Assembly (NCBI GenBank): GCA_036971475.1
Contig: JBAIZL010000001.1
Location: forward strand, 81,152,983-81,216,982
Source: Prosapia bicincta
Lineage: Eukaryota; Arthropoda; Insecta; Hemiptera; Cercopidae
Length of the DNA: 64,000 nucleotides
Direction of reading: 5' to 3'
Positions 22,556-35,107 of this stretch are shown here, piece after piece. The translations under genes were made by a program, and so were the position numbers. The notes below the pieces were generated by a model. That model was not told the origin of the DNA and searched no databases. It worked only from the letters and a program-made list of their open reading frames with translations. Every line of letters begins with the position of its first letter. Within the stretch, counting starts at the first letter, position 1.

Positions 22556-24356
22556 CTTACAGTTTTTGTGTTGTACACCTTGAGGTTTTTATCACTGTCA
22601 AAGTCAATGTCACTATATACAAAACAGAATTATACAATAAAGTACTGTCATACTTTAAAAGCAATGATGTCACAGAAACACCCATAGACCCCACAAACAA
22701 ATTCCACATACAAATAAAAAGTAACATAAACAAATGCACATACATAATAAACAAAAAACAAAAATGACGCCTTACACAAATTAAATCACAAGGAAACACT
22801 CAACACCTTACCTAAAATATACAAATAAGATATAGGCCTATTAATACGTCTACTAATAAATAACACATCAGCACCTTCACACAAAATCGCAAAACACCTC
22901 GACAAAACAATAAGAAAATATATCACATTTCATAACCACACCAACCTATAAAACAACACAGATCTTACACAACATATAAAAACACATATATACCACATAA
23001 CTCTACACTAGCATTATTCGACATCACCAACCTATGCACAAACATACCAATCAAAGAGCCAATAAACATAATCAAGCAAATGTTATTAGAAAACTACACA
23101 CCAGACAACACAACCAAATAAATAATAACAGAAACAATCACTTCTCAGAATTACTTCACATACAACAACAAGTACTACACACAAAACAAAGGCATAGTAT
23201 TAGAAATATTCATACACAATCTTGAACGAAACTATATCATTGGTACATGCCTACAAAATAATATAGTGGTACAGATACGTAGATGACATCTTAATCCTAT
23301 AGAACAGCAAATTAAAACAGAAAAACACCTTCCACAATTACATAAACAAATTACACAATAACATAAACTTCACACAGAAACAGAATAACAGAACAAAATC
23401 AACTTTAGATCTAACAATAACAAAACAAAACAACAAACACACATTTAAAATATACAGGAAGCCTACCACCACTGTCAGAGTTATACATAACACTTCACTC
23501 CACACAACACAAATATGCTGCCTTTTACTCCATGATACACAGACTAATCAACATAGGCCTACCCATGAACAGTGAAGACAAAACAAACAAACTTAACACA
23601 ATAAAACACATAGCCTATAAAAACAAATACAAACAAACCTTGATACACAACATAATGTACAATAAACAACACACACATAACACAACAAAAAACAACAAGG
23701 CACAAACACAAAAATACATAACACTTATATAACATGAGAACACACCAGAAAAAATAGCTTCCTCGTTCAGCAAACTTAAATACAAAGTAGCATTTAAAAC
23801 ATCCAACACAAATGAAAAACACCAACACAGTAAAAAAACACACCAGAATAAACACAACAGACCAGGAGTATACAAGATTACATGCAACAACTCCCCCAGC
23901 TTTTACATAGGACAAACAGGGAGAACATTTACCAACAAGATACAATGAACACATAAAACAGATACAAAATATACAACCCAATTCAAATTTCGCCATACAC
24001 ATATAATACACACTACACTCACAGACTAACATAGACACCAATCTAAAAATCCTACATTCATCAAAAAAAGAAACAAACCTAACACAGTAGAAAACTACGA
24101 GATATACAAACACCACAAACACTATCCACAAAACATTCTAAATGACAAAGCCCACTCACAATCAAATACTATATTTTAACACATAATTAACAACTGCTCT
24201 ATGAACAATAATACACCACAGAACACCAATACACTACAGACACACCAACACAACACACCTGAGCAACAGTCTTGACTGTGACTCAGTAAAGACTCAGTCT
24301 TTGCTGAAAATATCAGTAAATAGTGCTTTTTTCATGTTAATACCAAAAGTGTAAGG
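22556..24356 (+). mobile_element. Penelope-like retroelement, longer copy 2
   Basis: The 1.8-kb copy is flanked by ACTTATTA at 22548-22555 and 24357-24364, an 8-bp target duplication that fixes its borders. It starts inside the RT domain, so it is 5'-truncated as is usual for these elements. The 3' end (CAGTAAATAGTGCTTTTTTC) matches copy 1 at 18965-19462. It lies inside the Tigger-like element, making it the youngest layer of the nest. Confidence 0.9.
22560..24260 (+). pseudogene. Penelope RT and GIY-YIG endonuclease, decayed
   Basis: Frames shift repeatedly. Recognisable RT parts are FDITNLCTNIPIKEPINIIK (about 23012-23071), SQNYFTYNNKYYTQN (about 23144-23190), and the catalytic box WYRYVDDILIL with its YVDD at about 23269. 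The later part reads YSMIHRLINI-like and IKHIAYKNKYK-like segments (about 23520-23640). The GIY-YIG endonuclease starts GVYKITCNN, SFYIGQTGRTFTNKIQ (about 23867-23945). RT followed by GIY-YIG in this order is diagnostic of Penelope-like elements. Many stops make it inactive. Confidence 0.9.
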
Positions 24357-24379
24357 ACTTATTAATTTAGTTCTGAGTA

Positions 24380-25260
24380 GAAGTAAACCTTATGATACAG
24401 CAGAAACTACTTTGTTATCGGTTTGTTATGGTTTTCTAATTTACTTGTGATCCATTGTAAGTTGACCCATTGTATAAGTTGAACAATTGCCTAGTAAAAT
24501 AAATTTGTTTTGTTTTAATTTTCTTGTGCATTTGCACCAACTATTCAAACAAACAAACCTATCTTAGCATTTTTGTTTGCATTGTATATAGAATCAAGAG
24601 AGTTCCCATATTTACAGCAATGAGGTTATAAAGACATGCTGACGATAGTTATTTTTAGCTTTTCAAGTTGCGTTTGCATAACAGCAAAATAATGCTGTAA
24701 CATGAAATTTAGATTTTTCCCACCTTTGCACGTTTTCCTCTTAGCAGTAAACGTATGATATGGTAACAGTTTATAAAATATGTTAGTTTCATTGGCAATA
24801 AAAATGTTTTGCTGGTTGTTGTCATTGGTAATGATTTAAATGGTTTCTGTTCTCTATTCGTTAGTTTTATTGACAGTAATGGCTAATTCTTCTCCACAAA
24901 TCACCTTATAAGTTATTTTAAGTTATATTTAAGATATACCTTTCGCAGAATCAAATAAGCCATCCGACATTTGCTTGAAAATCTCCATAGCCAAGTAATT
25001 TTGCAATATTCGAAGCTTTTATTAGAGATAAATATCCACTAGTTTACACATTGTTAGACCTGACATCAACAAACCACGAATAAACTGCCATATCTAAATC
25101 ATTGTATATAATGCACTGCAAATTGTTTTCCGAATGTGTGCAAAGCTACTGGATATTTGCCATATTCTTTACAATGATACAGATTGTGACTCTTTATGTT
25201 TTCTTTCAAATACGGCGAAGAACATGACCCTTTAGAAACCATAATTATATTTTGTAGCGT
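24380..25260 (-). pseudogene. pogo/Tigger-type transposase, decayed
   Basis: On the minus strand a CENP-B-like helix-turn-helix segment reads ASNIAKLLGYGDFQANVGWL (about 25020-24955). The first part of the DDE domain is ANETNIFYKLLPYHTFTAK (about 24800-24740), followed by CKGGK. These match the order in Tigger transposases (DNA-binding domain, then (A/N)DET with LP-x-KT). Frameshifts and stops are frequent. The second and third catalytic Asp regions were not found and are presumably lost. Confidence 0.75.
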
Positions 25261-25590
25261 AAAAATACTGTATTATATTACATAGAAATTTATATTGTTT
25301 TGTTGAAACAGTATTTGTTACACACTTTTCATATCGAGAACCAAACAAAACATGATATAAAATTTGTTATACAGTACTAAAAATTTTGTTATAACAGGAT
25401 TTGACCTGTATACTATCCTACATTAACCCCAACCCATCCTTACCTAAAACAACCAAGAAGTCAGTTTCAGTCTGAACTGACAATGGTACACAGATCCTGA
25501 AACAGCTGTCCTCAGTCATCAAAAAAGTAAGTACTAATAAAAAAAAAGAAACTGTAACATAGCATGTTCAAGTGTTTTAGTAAAGGATTT

Positions 25591-27949
25591 ATTGTTTCAG
25601 AAATAATTAATTAAAATATGGAATTTTTTGTGCTAAAGAAAGAAATGGCTTCATTTAAATCCTAATGTAATTTATGATGGAAAAACGAACTACTTTTTAG
25701 ATTTAAGGTTAGCCCTGTATTTAAGTTATCTAATGGTAACTAAAAAAACCCACTGACACAAGTAAGAACTGCCAAATGGTACCAATTCTTGACATGTCGG
25801 TCCTATCTCTTCTTCATTTCTGAAATAAAATTGAAACAAAAACCTAAACTGGAATATAGATTTTAAAGACGAGTATATATAAGTGATAATCAGCTCTTCT
25901 GCATCCTTGTCTTTTAAATTGTCATGAGTCTGTGTTTATAGATTCAATTAACCATTATACTGATTTTATTTCACCTTTCAAGAAGTACCCTTCAAACAAA
26001 GCTGCAAACTAGATAATTGGCTGATGAACAAACTTTTCACTTAATTTTTAACATCAAGCCATTTTGCAAAGAAAGGTGTAAAATTTGCCATTTTTTTCTG
26101 ATGCAAAGAAAGAAATATCTTATTTTTACCCTTCATCAAGTTATTCTTCCACAGTAAAAATTTTTCTTGAATCCTTTAACTATATTGAAGGGCTGAAAAA
26201 TATTTTTATTGTTACTCTATAAGGAGCTATTCAGGATATTTAAACTTATAAATATATCAATTAAAAATGAGAATTTATCAAGAAATGGTAGTCTAAAAGC
26301 TTACTAGCAATAGCATGATTTTCACATAGTGTAAATGATTACTTCACTTAAATCATACATTCTTAGTAAGAACTTATCGATAGCACTGCTATAAAATTAT
26401 AAAGACATGAATATTCAGCCCCCATTACATGTTTTATTTCAAAGAGTTTTGTTTAAACGGCTTTTAATATAGATTTTGTATTTTATAGATCTTGTAATAT
26501 AGATTTTATATAGGCACTTGTATCATAGATTTTAAAGTGATATTAGATCAGATGTCTTTCTGAGTTTTGTAAATTATAATAAATTATAAATAGATGTGTG
26601 AAAATGTAATTTGGATCAAAATAAATCGTGATTTTCTAAAATTATAATTTTTTCCACTATTTTAACATAGACAACCACTACGCCTAAGTCATAGCTCTGG
26701 GGTTGCAGCATATGCTTTGGGAACCCTGGGCTTAGATAATCATATAAATTATTGGTATAAATTAATAATACACATTAGTGGTGTAGTAACAAAATGTTAT
26801 TAAGTTGAAAATTTTTGAATTTTAAGGAAATGTAGAATAAAAAATACTATAAATTATTTATCAATTTAGTTCCATTTATCAAAGCTTTTTGGTGAGTTTA
26901 TAAACATTTTATACATTCCTTCCCTGAAAAACATTTGATTTTTGCATGGTGCATGATGTGTTCATCATTTAGCAAATAAGTTATTAAATCAACATGCATG
27001 TTTTCTGTGTGCTTCTTGGCTAGCAAATCACGCAAATCATTGTCTAATATCACAAGTTTCAATATTGATATGCAATCACTATAGTTTGTACATAATATAG
27101 AGCGTTGAGGTCAGTTTTATGTAGAAAACTAGGCAACAAACAAGAAACCAACCATTGTAGTCATCTTAGAATACAACCAGAAACCAACACTCTAAAATTT
27201 AAAGGTAAGCTTTTATTGTGACTGCTATTGCAATTTTCAAGTTCTTATTTTCAGAGAAACCTGGGATGAAGCATTTTATGATAGTTTAATGAAACTTTAT
27301 TTACAGTGCTGTTCTTTGGTAACCCATTGAGATAGTTGTTATTTCCACATGTATACTGTTAAACTGTAGGCAACAGTTGATTTTTGAAATTAGGTAGAGA
27401 TTAGTTTAAAATGGTGACAAATCATTATTTATAGGGATAAATTAATATCTTTTTAATAGTTTTGTATATTATTGTTGTTGTTAAATGTAGTTGATATACA
27501 TCTATTACCATTTAATTATTATTATTATTTTTGTTTAAAGTCAATTACTGAAATTTAAAAAAAATTAAATTTCAAAGATAAAGTAATATTTTATATATTT
27601 TTCATAAAATAAACATGTGACACTATATATTTTATAAATTACAACTAAAAGCCTTACACAAAATAAAATCTTATACACATCAAATGAAACCATAAATTTG
27701 TACAACTCAATTGCTGATGAACTATATATATAATTCAGAGAATAAATGTTAAAAAAATGTGTGTAATTTTTTAAGGTTGAAAAAAAATGTTCTTGATATG
27801 TAGAAAGAAAATGTAGGATATGGAGTAATAAATTACTATCTGAAATGTATGAAGCAAAGGCATCTTCAAATCTGTAACTATAAAGAAGTTCCAACAAGGA
27901 ACAATATATGAGAAGAAAGTGATAAATAGTAACATGCTAGAGATGAACC
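25591..27949. other. Intron-like; no supported gene
   Basis: AT-rich. Two weak exon-like intervals (27125-27204 and 27265-27327) have GT/AG borders and short open frames, but I did not accept them. Otherwise nothing recognised. Confidence 0.35.
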
Positions 27950-30194
27950 CAATAACCCAGAGGATTAGGGTGTATATACAAGAAGAACAACTACTTACAA
28001 TAACTTATTTTATTTTGTTAAAAAAAGGATAAAAACATTTAGATTTCTTCAGTTTCACTTTCTTGATTTGAACAGTAATCACACTTGATTATTTTTTTAG
28101 AATGGTTTTTACAAATAAATCTGGTGCATTATGAACAACGCACTGTGGTTTTTGTATTTCGTTTTCTTGAGCAGCAAACACATCTTCCAGATCCAGTAGC
28201 GACAGGAATATTTGGTACCACGTCTCTGTATGGACTAAGGAGCAGCGTTTTTTGGGGAGTTTTGGGGGAGTTTTTTAATTTCTGCCCTTTCTTTCAGGTG
28301 ATCTTCCATGAGTGCATGATAAAGGTCTTTCACGATTTTTTTTCTTCTGTCATTGCTTTCCGGGTTGTTAAATTTGTAAATTACAAAAGAATTTATTTCC
28401 GCAATATCCAAGTGTCTAAAAAAAAGTGACATTGGCCACCGTCTTGTTATTCGAGAGGTTGAGTACAGTGAGGATAGCTGGTCAACTGTATCGATTTCGC
28501 CATTTGTCGAGTTGTAATCCATTATGCCTTCGGGTTTTCCCGTAATTTCATTTGTGGCTGCGTCGTCGTGTATAGACAAAAGTAATAAAACAATTTTATT
28601 TTTTTTTTGGATGAAATGAAATAAGTACTAACTCATCCTGAAATCCGAAGATGGAACTACATATTTCTCTTGATTTACCAGCCTGAATAAACAGTAGTGG
28701 GATTTCCTGTTTATTTTTTTTTTAGAGAATGGTTAGACCATTTTTAAAAAGCTGTTCTGCCAATGGAATGCTGATATAAAAGTTTTCATTTGTAACATTC
28801 CGATTTGAGCGTTTTATAGGTTCAAAAAGCCTATCTACAATATCAAATGGAGAATTTGACTTGAAAAATGATCCAACCTTTTGTTTCCCACAATATATTT
28901 CAAAGTTGTAGGTGTAATAGGTGTGACTGTTACATAAAGCATATAATTTAAGCCAAATTTTGGCGGTTTCTGGGGCATATACTGAACAAAGCCACATCTA
29001 CCGTGGAAAGGGTGAAGTATTTTGTCAATTGTTACAAAGGAACCAAGACAATAATTTTCCTTACATTTTGAGACAAATTGGTCATGAAATTCTCTTATTG
29101 TGGCAAGACGGTCATTTTCCTGGCGAACTTTTCTTGTGTGACGTTTTTACGTGTGCAACGTAAAAGAGGAACAAAAATATTTTTTTATGAAAATAGAGGT
29201 TTTATAAATCCTGAACCGTCGGTAGCCCATAGCTCTTCTACATCTGTCTGACTACCTTTCTTTACAGATAATAAAAAAAGAGCCCCAAAAACCGCACAGA
29301 TTTCAGAACGTGAAGTAAGTTTGCAATCCCTCTCTCGGGAATATTGTTACTGAGTTTCACTGATAACTATATTTGTATAAAACACAATTTTATCAATCAT
29401 TTCATAAGAAACAAATTTTAGAAAAATGTCCAAAGGTAATTTCAAGTTTTTGGTTTCTCTCTAAGGTCCAGGAAATATTTTGATTATGTTTTTTGATTTT
29501 GTTTTTTTTTAGGAAGGGCCACAGGATTACTAACCCAGAATGTTTCCTGATCTTTACCTAAATAGAATTGACAATCAACTTCCATTTCAACATTACCTTG
29601 ATCGCCAGAACACTCTTCTCCTTCATCAACTGATTGCTCCGGATCCCTGGCCTCCAGATTTTCTTGAATAACTTCCGCCTCATCATCAGAAAAAATATTG
29701 TTGTCCATGTTCACGACTTTTTCGTCAATCATCTAATAATTGTGAAACTATTTTCTCGTAGTTAGGATTACTCGTATAAATATACTCTTCATCGATCCTG
29801 TCCCTATAAAAAAAGAAAAAAATGTAATACCTACATTATAATTTTAGAAACTATTTGCTAAACTAATTATTAATTAATTAATAAAATAATTAAATAGCAT
29901 AAATTTATTTGTTTTAAAACAAAATTATAAAAAATAATTGTGAAATATAATAATAATAAACTTACATGACGGGTCGTGTGGAGTATTCTGTGCTGCAACG
30001 AGGATGTGTCCGTGATCAAAGCCTGTTGGGAACTGAATTGAGATAAAACTAACCAAAATAGATGATTCATTCTATTATCAATATAGTCAACAACAAATAC
30101 TAGGAATGGCAAGTGTCTCCTTGCAAGATTGTAAGAACTAATAACGAATAGATGAAAAGGCGGCACACAGCGCCGCCACCCGACCAGCAGAGGG
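27950..30194 (-). mobile_element. piggyBac-type DNA transposon 1
   Basis: The right end has CAGAGGG at the border followed by TTAA (30195-30198). Read on the minus strand this is TTAA then CCCTCTGCTGGTCGGGTGGC, a piggyBac-like terminus. The left end near 27950-27975 (AATAACCCAGAGGATTAGGG) is a poor match and its exact border is uncertain. The transposase remnant lies between them. Confidence 0.75.
28030..29732 (-). pseudogene. piggyBac transposase 1, fragmented
   Basis: The N-terminus is MIDEKVVNMDNNIFSDDEAE (29732 down), an acidic leader as in piggyBac proteins. After a decayed middle, 28997-28722 encodes KIWLKLYALCNSHTYYTYNF and NRNVTNENFYISIPLAEQL, the (D/N)-N-(W/F)-F region. 28579-28235 encodes NSTNGEIDTVDQLSSLYSTS and RRWPMSLFFRHLDIAEINSF, the GxVDxxDQ and RRWP boxes. 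The C-terminal cysteine-rich zinc region (GRCVCC, CTRFICKNH) is readable to about 28030. Stops and deletions abolish function. Confidence 0.85.
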
Positions 30195-30198
30195 TTAA

Positions 30199-31800
30199 TA
30201 CCAATCTGTACCCAGTAGTGACAAAAATTCCATGATCAAGAGTTTAATGTATATCTCATCTCAGTTTAATAGTTATCATAATTTTTCACACAGTATTCAA
30301 TATAGTTTTTTGCTGTTTTATAAATAATTGAATACAAGCTGCATGTATCATTAAAAACCTATCTATTTCATGCAAGAAACATTGCATATGCAAAGCCTAA
30401 AAGATTTTACAAACTAATTTAGGAGAATAAAGGATTATAAATGATAATATGTTTTTAATCATAGTCCAGATCAACAAATATATTTATTATCATGAGCCAA
30501 TTCCAAAATTTGTTGTCTCTGAATCTCAATTTTACACTAGAATTTCATGATTTGGGATCCTATTTTAATTTGTATTCCAGAAAAAAATTAGGAAATTAGA
30601 TGATCTTAACTTAAAGTGGTTTCATTTATAGATAAAATATTTTAAAATTTTAAAAACTTCTGTCAAAAATTAAAATTACACAATAAATTGTATGAAAAGG
30701 ATTTTAGTAAACATAAAATTTTAAGAAACAAATACAGCAGTCCGTCTATAGTATGGTACATATAGGTTACTGTCACATGCCTAAAAGTGCCTGTTTACTG
30801 GGAGATTAAATCATTTAGATACATACACAAACTGGACTTGTGATGCAGCTCAGGACTTAGTTTGCAACCATGAACTTACTTGGTTCGAATAAGTTTTGAA
30901 ACTTTATTTTAATAAAAACATGTTGATATTTCATAAAAACTTCTATTGGTAATTATTTTGAAATTTAGTTTGAAAAATAACAGCTAGTGGGGCAGGTTAT
31001 AGGGAATCTTTGAAAATGACCAGGATACTCTGAAGGTAGAAATGATGAGATACAGGAATATATAGAAAGACTTCTGAATAGTGAAACCTTCAAGCTATTT
31101 CTGTTTACCAGCAGACGTCATTCTTTAGCTGTAATAGCATCACATCATTTACACATTTCCTCACTCTTGTAAAAACTTTGTTAGGAATGCTATATACTTA
31201 TGAGTGAGTATTATTTTAGTTATCTTTGGTTAGCATAGTTAGAGATAAGGTATCTCAAGTATTTAAGAATAAACTGCTTCTATTTTTTCATCTTAAAACG
31301 TTTGATATTTGTTTACAGTTTACACTAATATTTTTAATTTATAAGTTGTGACATTTCATTTAACATCTGTTTTCTACACACTATTTAGCTTAGTAATGTA
31401 AAATATTTAGTGACTGACTACCATTAAATCTATTAATTCAACCTTAGTAAGGTTATTAAATCAAAGAATATTTCAGATAGCCTAAGTTCAATAGCCAATG
31501 AAAGATTGTTACCTCTTCCATTTACAAGTGCATAAACAGTACTTGGCAAACACAGGCTATGCCCATAAGGAGTCTAAGCTTGTGTACAAAGCTGAAAACA
31601 TTGTTCATTTTACAATTAGCTATTATGACATTAAGGGCCTTTTATATAAGTATGTCTTATCTTAAGGTAATCTGATTTTGCATCAAGGTTACACAACTCT
31701 AGATCCCAATTCCTTAAATTCTTATATGTCATGCACACACCCATTTTTTAAACATTTTAAAGAAAAAAAGGATGTTGGCACACACAAAATGATATATGTA

Positions 31801-31805
<5 letters not shown>
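30199..31805. other. No feature recognised
   Basis: AT-rich intron-like sequence with no supported gene or repeat. Confidence 0.4.
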
Positions 31806-31857
<52 letters not shown>

Positions 31858-32198
31858 TAGATAGATAGATTTTTTGGTACTAGGAGACTGACAGACTTAC
31901 CTTGGTAAGAGTCCACTCTGTAGTCTTGAAATAGAAACACATAAAAGCACTTAAACAATGATATATTTCAACCACACAGTGGTCTTTGTCAATCGAAAGA
32001 TTTTATTTCATTCTCTCATATTTCTTTTTGTGTTTTCTCTTCGATTGACAAAGACCACTGTGTGGTTGAAATATATCATTGTTTAAGTGCTTTTATGTGT
32101 TTCTATTTCAAGACTACAGAGTGGACTCTTACCAAGGTAAGTCTGTCAGTCTCCTAGTACCAAAAAATCTAAATAATCTTTACCAACCAAAACTAACC

Positions 32199-32230
<32 letters not shown>
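31806..32230. repeat. Foldback family J, copy 2, between (TA)n tracts
   Basis: (TA)n and (GATA)n at 31806-31870, a palindrome at about 31871-32201, then (TA)n at 32202-32230. The arms contain AGGAGACTGACAGACTTACC, TTGACAA + ACCAC/GTGGT + GAAAT, and AAGGTAAGT. The left arm lacks the outermost about 40 bp present on the right (TAAATAATCTTTACCAACC). The arms match 15263-15692 closely. Confidence 0.9.
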
Positions 32231-33535
32231 CTAAGGTTAATTCATAAAATAAGGTTCCCTATGCTGCTAAGAAAGAATGTGGCATGCTAAGAGAAATGTG
32301 GTAACATTTTCTTACTTATCAAGTCCCCCTCTCTCTATTCCCACCACTCCCGCTTTGCTACATTGCTCTGTGCTGGGCTAGCAGCCTTTGAAGTTGGAGC
32401 TCTCCATTGCTGTTACCGCCAGTTGCGAAATTCGTGCTGTTGATATGTTTTTTTAAATGCAAAACGGATTTCACCTATTGACATTTATCGTCAGTTAATC
32501 GAAGGTTATGGGGAAAAGTATATATCTGTTCATGTTCGCAAATTGTGTAGAGAATTCAGTGAAGGCCGAATGAAAATTCATGATGAAGACCGGAAGGCCT
32601 TCAGTTTCAGATGAAATTGTTGACAAAGTTGAAAGAATATTGCTTGAAGATCAGAGGATTGATATTAAGGAACTTACTTTGCCCATTCCTGAGACTTCCA
32701 ACACCACAACTCAAAAACAAAAAATTAGGCTATCACAAAGTGTGTGCTCAGAGGGTACCACGAATGTTTACAGAAAACCACAAACATCAACGTGTCGAGT
32801 GTGCCTAGCAGTTTTTGCAACAATGTGAAGAAAACAAAATAGAATTCTTGGATTCTATTGTTACAGGTGATGAAACATGGGCGTTTCACTTTACCCCCGA
32901 AACCAAGCAGCAATCACGTTACTGGCGTCACTCAACTTCGCCGAAACCGAAGAAGTTTAAACACAGTCTGTTGGAAAGTCATGATAACTGTCTTTTGGGA
33001 CAGGAAGGGCCTGCTTTAATTCGACTTTTTGCCTCATGTAACAACACTTAACTCCGACAGATATTGCAATACATTAAGAAAACTGAGACTTGGGATCCAG
33101 AACCGCCGGGGAGGAAGATTATCCAGTGGTGTGAGGCTTATCCATGACAACGCTTGACCTCAGGTCTCACATCAAACTCAAAATTGCTGACAGATTTTGG
33201 CTGGACGGTTTACCCCACCACCCTCCCTACATTCCGGACCCAGTCCCAAGTGATTATCATTTAGTCCCAAAATTAAAGGAACTCTTAGGTGGCTTACGCT
33301 TCAGTACCGAATATGAAGTCAATGAAGAGGTTACTCGATTCCTCAAAAGTTTGGCGATCGAATTCTATAACATGGGGATAGAAAAGTTGGAGACTCGTTT
33401 TCAAAAGTGATTTAGCAGAAGCGGTGATTATGTGGAAAAATAGCGTAAGTTTTAAGCTTTAAAACGATGTATTGCATTAAAAATAAAGCTGTCTATGTTT
33501 AAACATTATAGGAACCTTATTTTATGAATAACCCT

Positions 33536-33537
<2 letters not shown>
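32231..33537 (+). mobile_element. mariner-family transposon
   Basis: The 1.3-kb element has inverted termini CTAAGGTTAATTCATAAAAT and, from the other end, CAAGGGTTATTCATAAAATA, both followed by AAGGTTCC. TA dinucleotides flank both ends (32229-32230 and 33538-33539), and the insertion is within a (TA)n run. Length and TA target agree with mariner. The coding region is described separately. Confidence 0.9.
32415..33443 (+). pseudogene. mariner transposase, multiple breaks
   Basis: The family resembles the transposase domain found in SETMAR. Visible parts, in different frames: helix-turn-helix segment ISPIDIYRQLIEGYGEKYIS (about 32470-32530), GRPSVSDEIVDKVERILLED (from about 32592), and the first catalytic Asp in IVTGDETWAFHFTPETKQQS (about 32857-32916). 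The second Asp is in RLIHDNA (about 33136-33160) and the third in PPYIPDPVPSDYH (about 33220-33260), giving D-D-34D spacing. At least five frame changes or stops, including a Pro-Asp variant in the last motif, make it non-functional. Confidence 0.9.
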
Positions 33538-33590
<53 letters not shown>

Positions 33591-33591
<1 letters not shown>

Positions 33592-34270
33592 CAATTTCTA
33601 GTAGAGCTTAAACCTTATTTAGGAATTTTTGGATTAGATAGGAGACTGACAGACTAACCTAGTGGCAATAGTCGAACACTACAATCTCTTGGAAATATAT
33701 AAATAGACACATATAAAAACTTATCACACTATTGAAATATTTCGATCACCTAATGATCTTTATCAATCAAAAAAGATAAAATGAAAACACTGAAGTGAAC
33801 CACAGATGTGTATAAATATCCAAATGTCACATGTGCACAGATTTATAGTTTATGATATAGTACTATAAGTTATTTGTATAAATATTGATTATTTGAAACT
33901 AGATATTAATAGTCTGTCAGAAGGAAGGTAAATGGAGTTGTTAAAAATGGTAGAAGCTAGAGGGAAGGTAAAAGGAGTTTCATCTGATGTTGAGGTTAGG
34001 AGGTTCTCTAGATTTGGTGTACCACTGGTATGACAACTCCGATCTTCTCAATTCTGAAGGGTTGCAATCAGGGGGGAGGGCCTTAATTAATTTGGTAGTA
34101 TAACAATCATTGAAAGATATGATGTTGTGACTAGCTGTAATATATGTAACTGACTACATCTATGACTAAATAAAATACTAGCAGCGTGTTCAGTAGTTGG
34201 CCTGTCTATGTTCATGGTTCCAACGTCTGTGGCCATTCATTCTGATGATCAGACCGTCCGTGGTAAGGCC
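33591..34270. mobile_element. Foldback family K, single-arm copy
   Basis: Begins after (TA)n (33538-33590) with TTCTAGTAGAGCTTAAACC, then AGGAGACTGACAGACTAACC. On the minus strand the core reads TTGATAA, GATCAttaggTGATC, GAAAT (about 33770-33735). It continues through TCATCTGATGTTGAGGTTAG to the sequence that forms the palindrome centre in the other copy (about 34260). The opposite arm is missing; unrelated sequence follows. Closest relative: 49698-56100. Confidence 0.8.
34136..34180 (+). mobile_element. 45-bp remnant of an LTR inside foldback K
   Basis: TGTAATATATGTAACTGACT through AAATAAAATACTA is the first 45 bp of the LTR described at 52081-52319, read from its TG end. It is placed after GACTAGC and before GCAGCG, exactly the target position used by the full LTR element in the right arm at 50390-52319. 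The loss of the rest can be explained by a deletion through a CTA microhomology. Confidence 0.8.
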
Positions 34271-35107
34271 TATGTACTATGCCCGGCAAAATTTACATTG
34301 CAACTGGTATATTACATTTTTGGATGTTCAAGTATGATGACCCTGAATCTTGAAGTCCACATTGTTGCTAGGCTATGGAAACTATTTGTTGGGTTGTGTA
34401 TTGGACATGTCTTGTATCTAGTTCTATTGCATGGAAAGGAGCCATGAAGAAGTTTAGGTGGTTTTTCAGTACTTGGATCTGGTAATTTTGGATGTACTAA
34501 AATATTTCTCAAATTAAAAGGTTGCCTGAATATTTATATCAGTTTGCTCATAATACAGGATATCAATGTTCTTTTTTGTGGTATTATGCAGGTTTGAATT
34601 CAATTTTTTTAACTTTTATGGATGTACTGGTTGTACTTAATGGCACTTATGAGAGAACAAGTGTACAAGGCAGTATAAAATAAATCATCTATTTTATGTC
34701 TTTAAATAACACAAAGGCAATCTTTGGTAACCAGGAACAGTTATTGGTTTATGTCAAAAGTATAATTTGGAAGGTAGAACAAAGTTTTATGTACAATGCT
34801 TAATCTAAAATGACTCATATTTAGGCCTTAGGTTTCACAACAAGGGGGCAACAGAATACTTGAACTTTTTTGACAGACATCATCAGTCATCACCAATCTA
34901 ATGAGATACAAAGTAGCATGGTGAATCTCTCCCAAAAAGTTCTGATATAAGAAATAGATATGAATTAATATTATTTCTATGACATGAAACTCAAATTGTA
35001 TATACAAAAAATTAGCAGAAATTCAGCAAGTAAGTTTTAAAGATTTATGATTACATTTATTATATGCAATAAATACTTATGAGATGAATAAGTATTTATG
35101 ATTAGAT
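34271..35107. other. No feature recognised
   Basis: Sequence downstream of the one-armed foldback. No gene or repeat that I can support. Confidence 0.35.

Larger units (their letters stand above)
22347..25408 (-). mobile_element. pogo/Tigger-like DNA transposon, interrupted by a Penelope element
   Basis: The left end is CAAGTCAAATCCCATTATAA and the complement of the right end is CAGGTCAAATCCTGTTATAA. They form matching inverted repeats of about 25 bp, each preceded by a TA dinucleotide (22345-22346 and 25409-25410), the target duplication of Tc1/mariner/pogo elements. The transposase is on the minus strand. A Penelope-like insertion occupies 22556-24356. Without it the element is about 1.26 kb, so the transposase region is also partly deleted. 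Confidence 0.8.
22085..25590. mobile_element. Foldback family D copy split by nested Tigger and Penelope
   Basis: The left arm (about 22085-22253) contains CCATCTTCACTTGAGCACCTAG, ATAGTAGCACTTACTTTTTT and GGTTGGGGTAGGGTAG. The right arm (about 25411-25590) has the complements, including CTGACAATGGT ... ATCCTGAAAC and AAAAAAGTAAGTACTA. The outer parts match the family D copy at 8516-8762. The arms are now about 3.1 kb apart because a Tigger-like element inserted between them. Confidence 0.7.

Noticed and set aside
23559..24131. 190-codon minus-strand frame with hydrophobic, Cys-rich translation
   Set aside because: It is the antisense of the Penelope GIY-YIG region, whose + strand has clear YVDD and GIY-YIG motifs. 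The same applies to 18968-19234 and 22557-22799.
27125..27327. Two further exon-like intervals with GT/AG borders (27125-27204, 27265-27327)
   Set aside because: The first is open for 26 codons with matching phases, but such short matches are expected by chance in long introns. The second does not connect in phase to any neighbour.
28085..28429. 114-codon + strand frame
   Set aside because: Antisense of the piggyBac 1 transposase, which has the diagnostic VDxxDQ and RRWP boxes on the minus strand.
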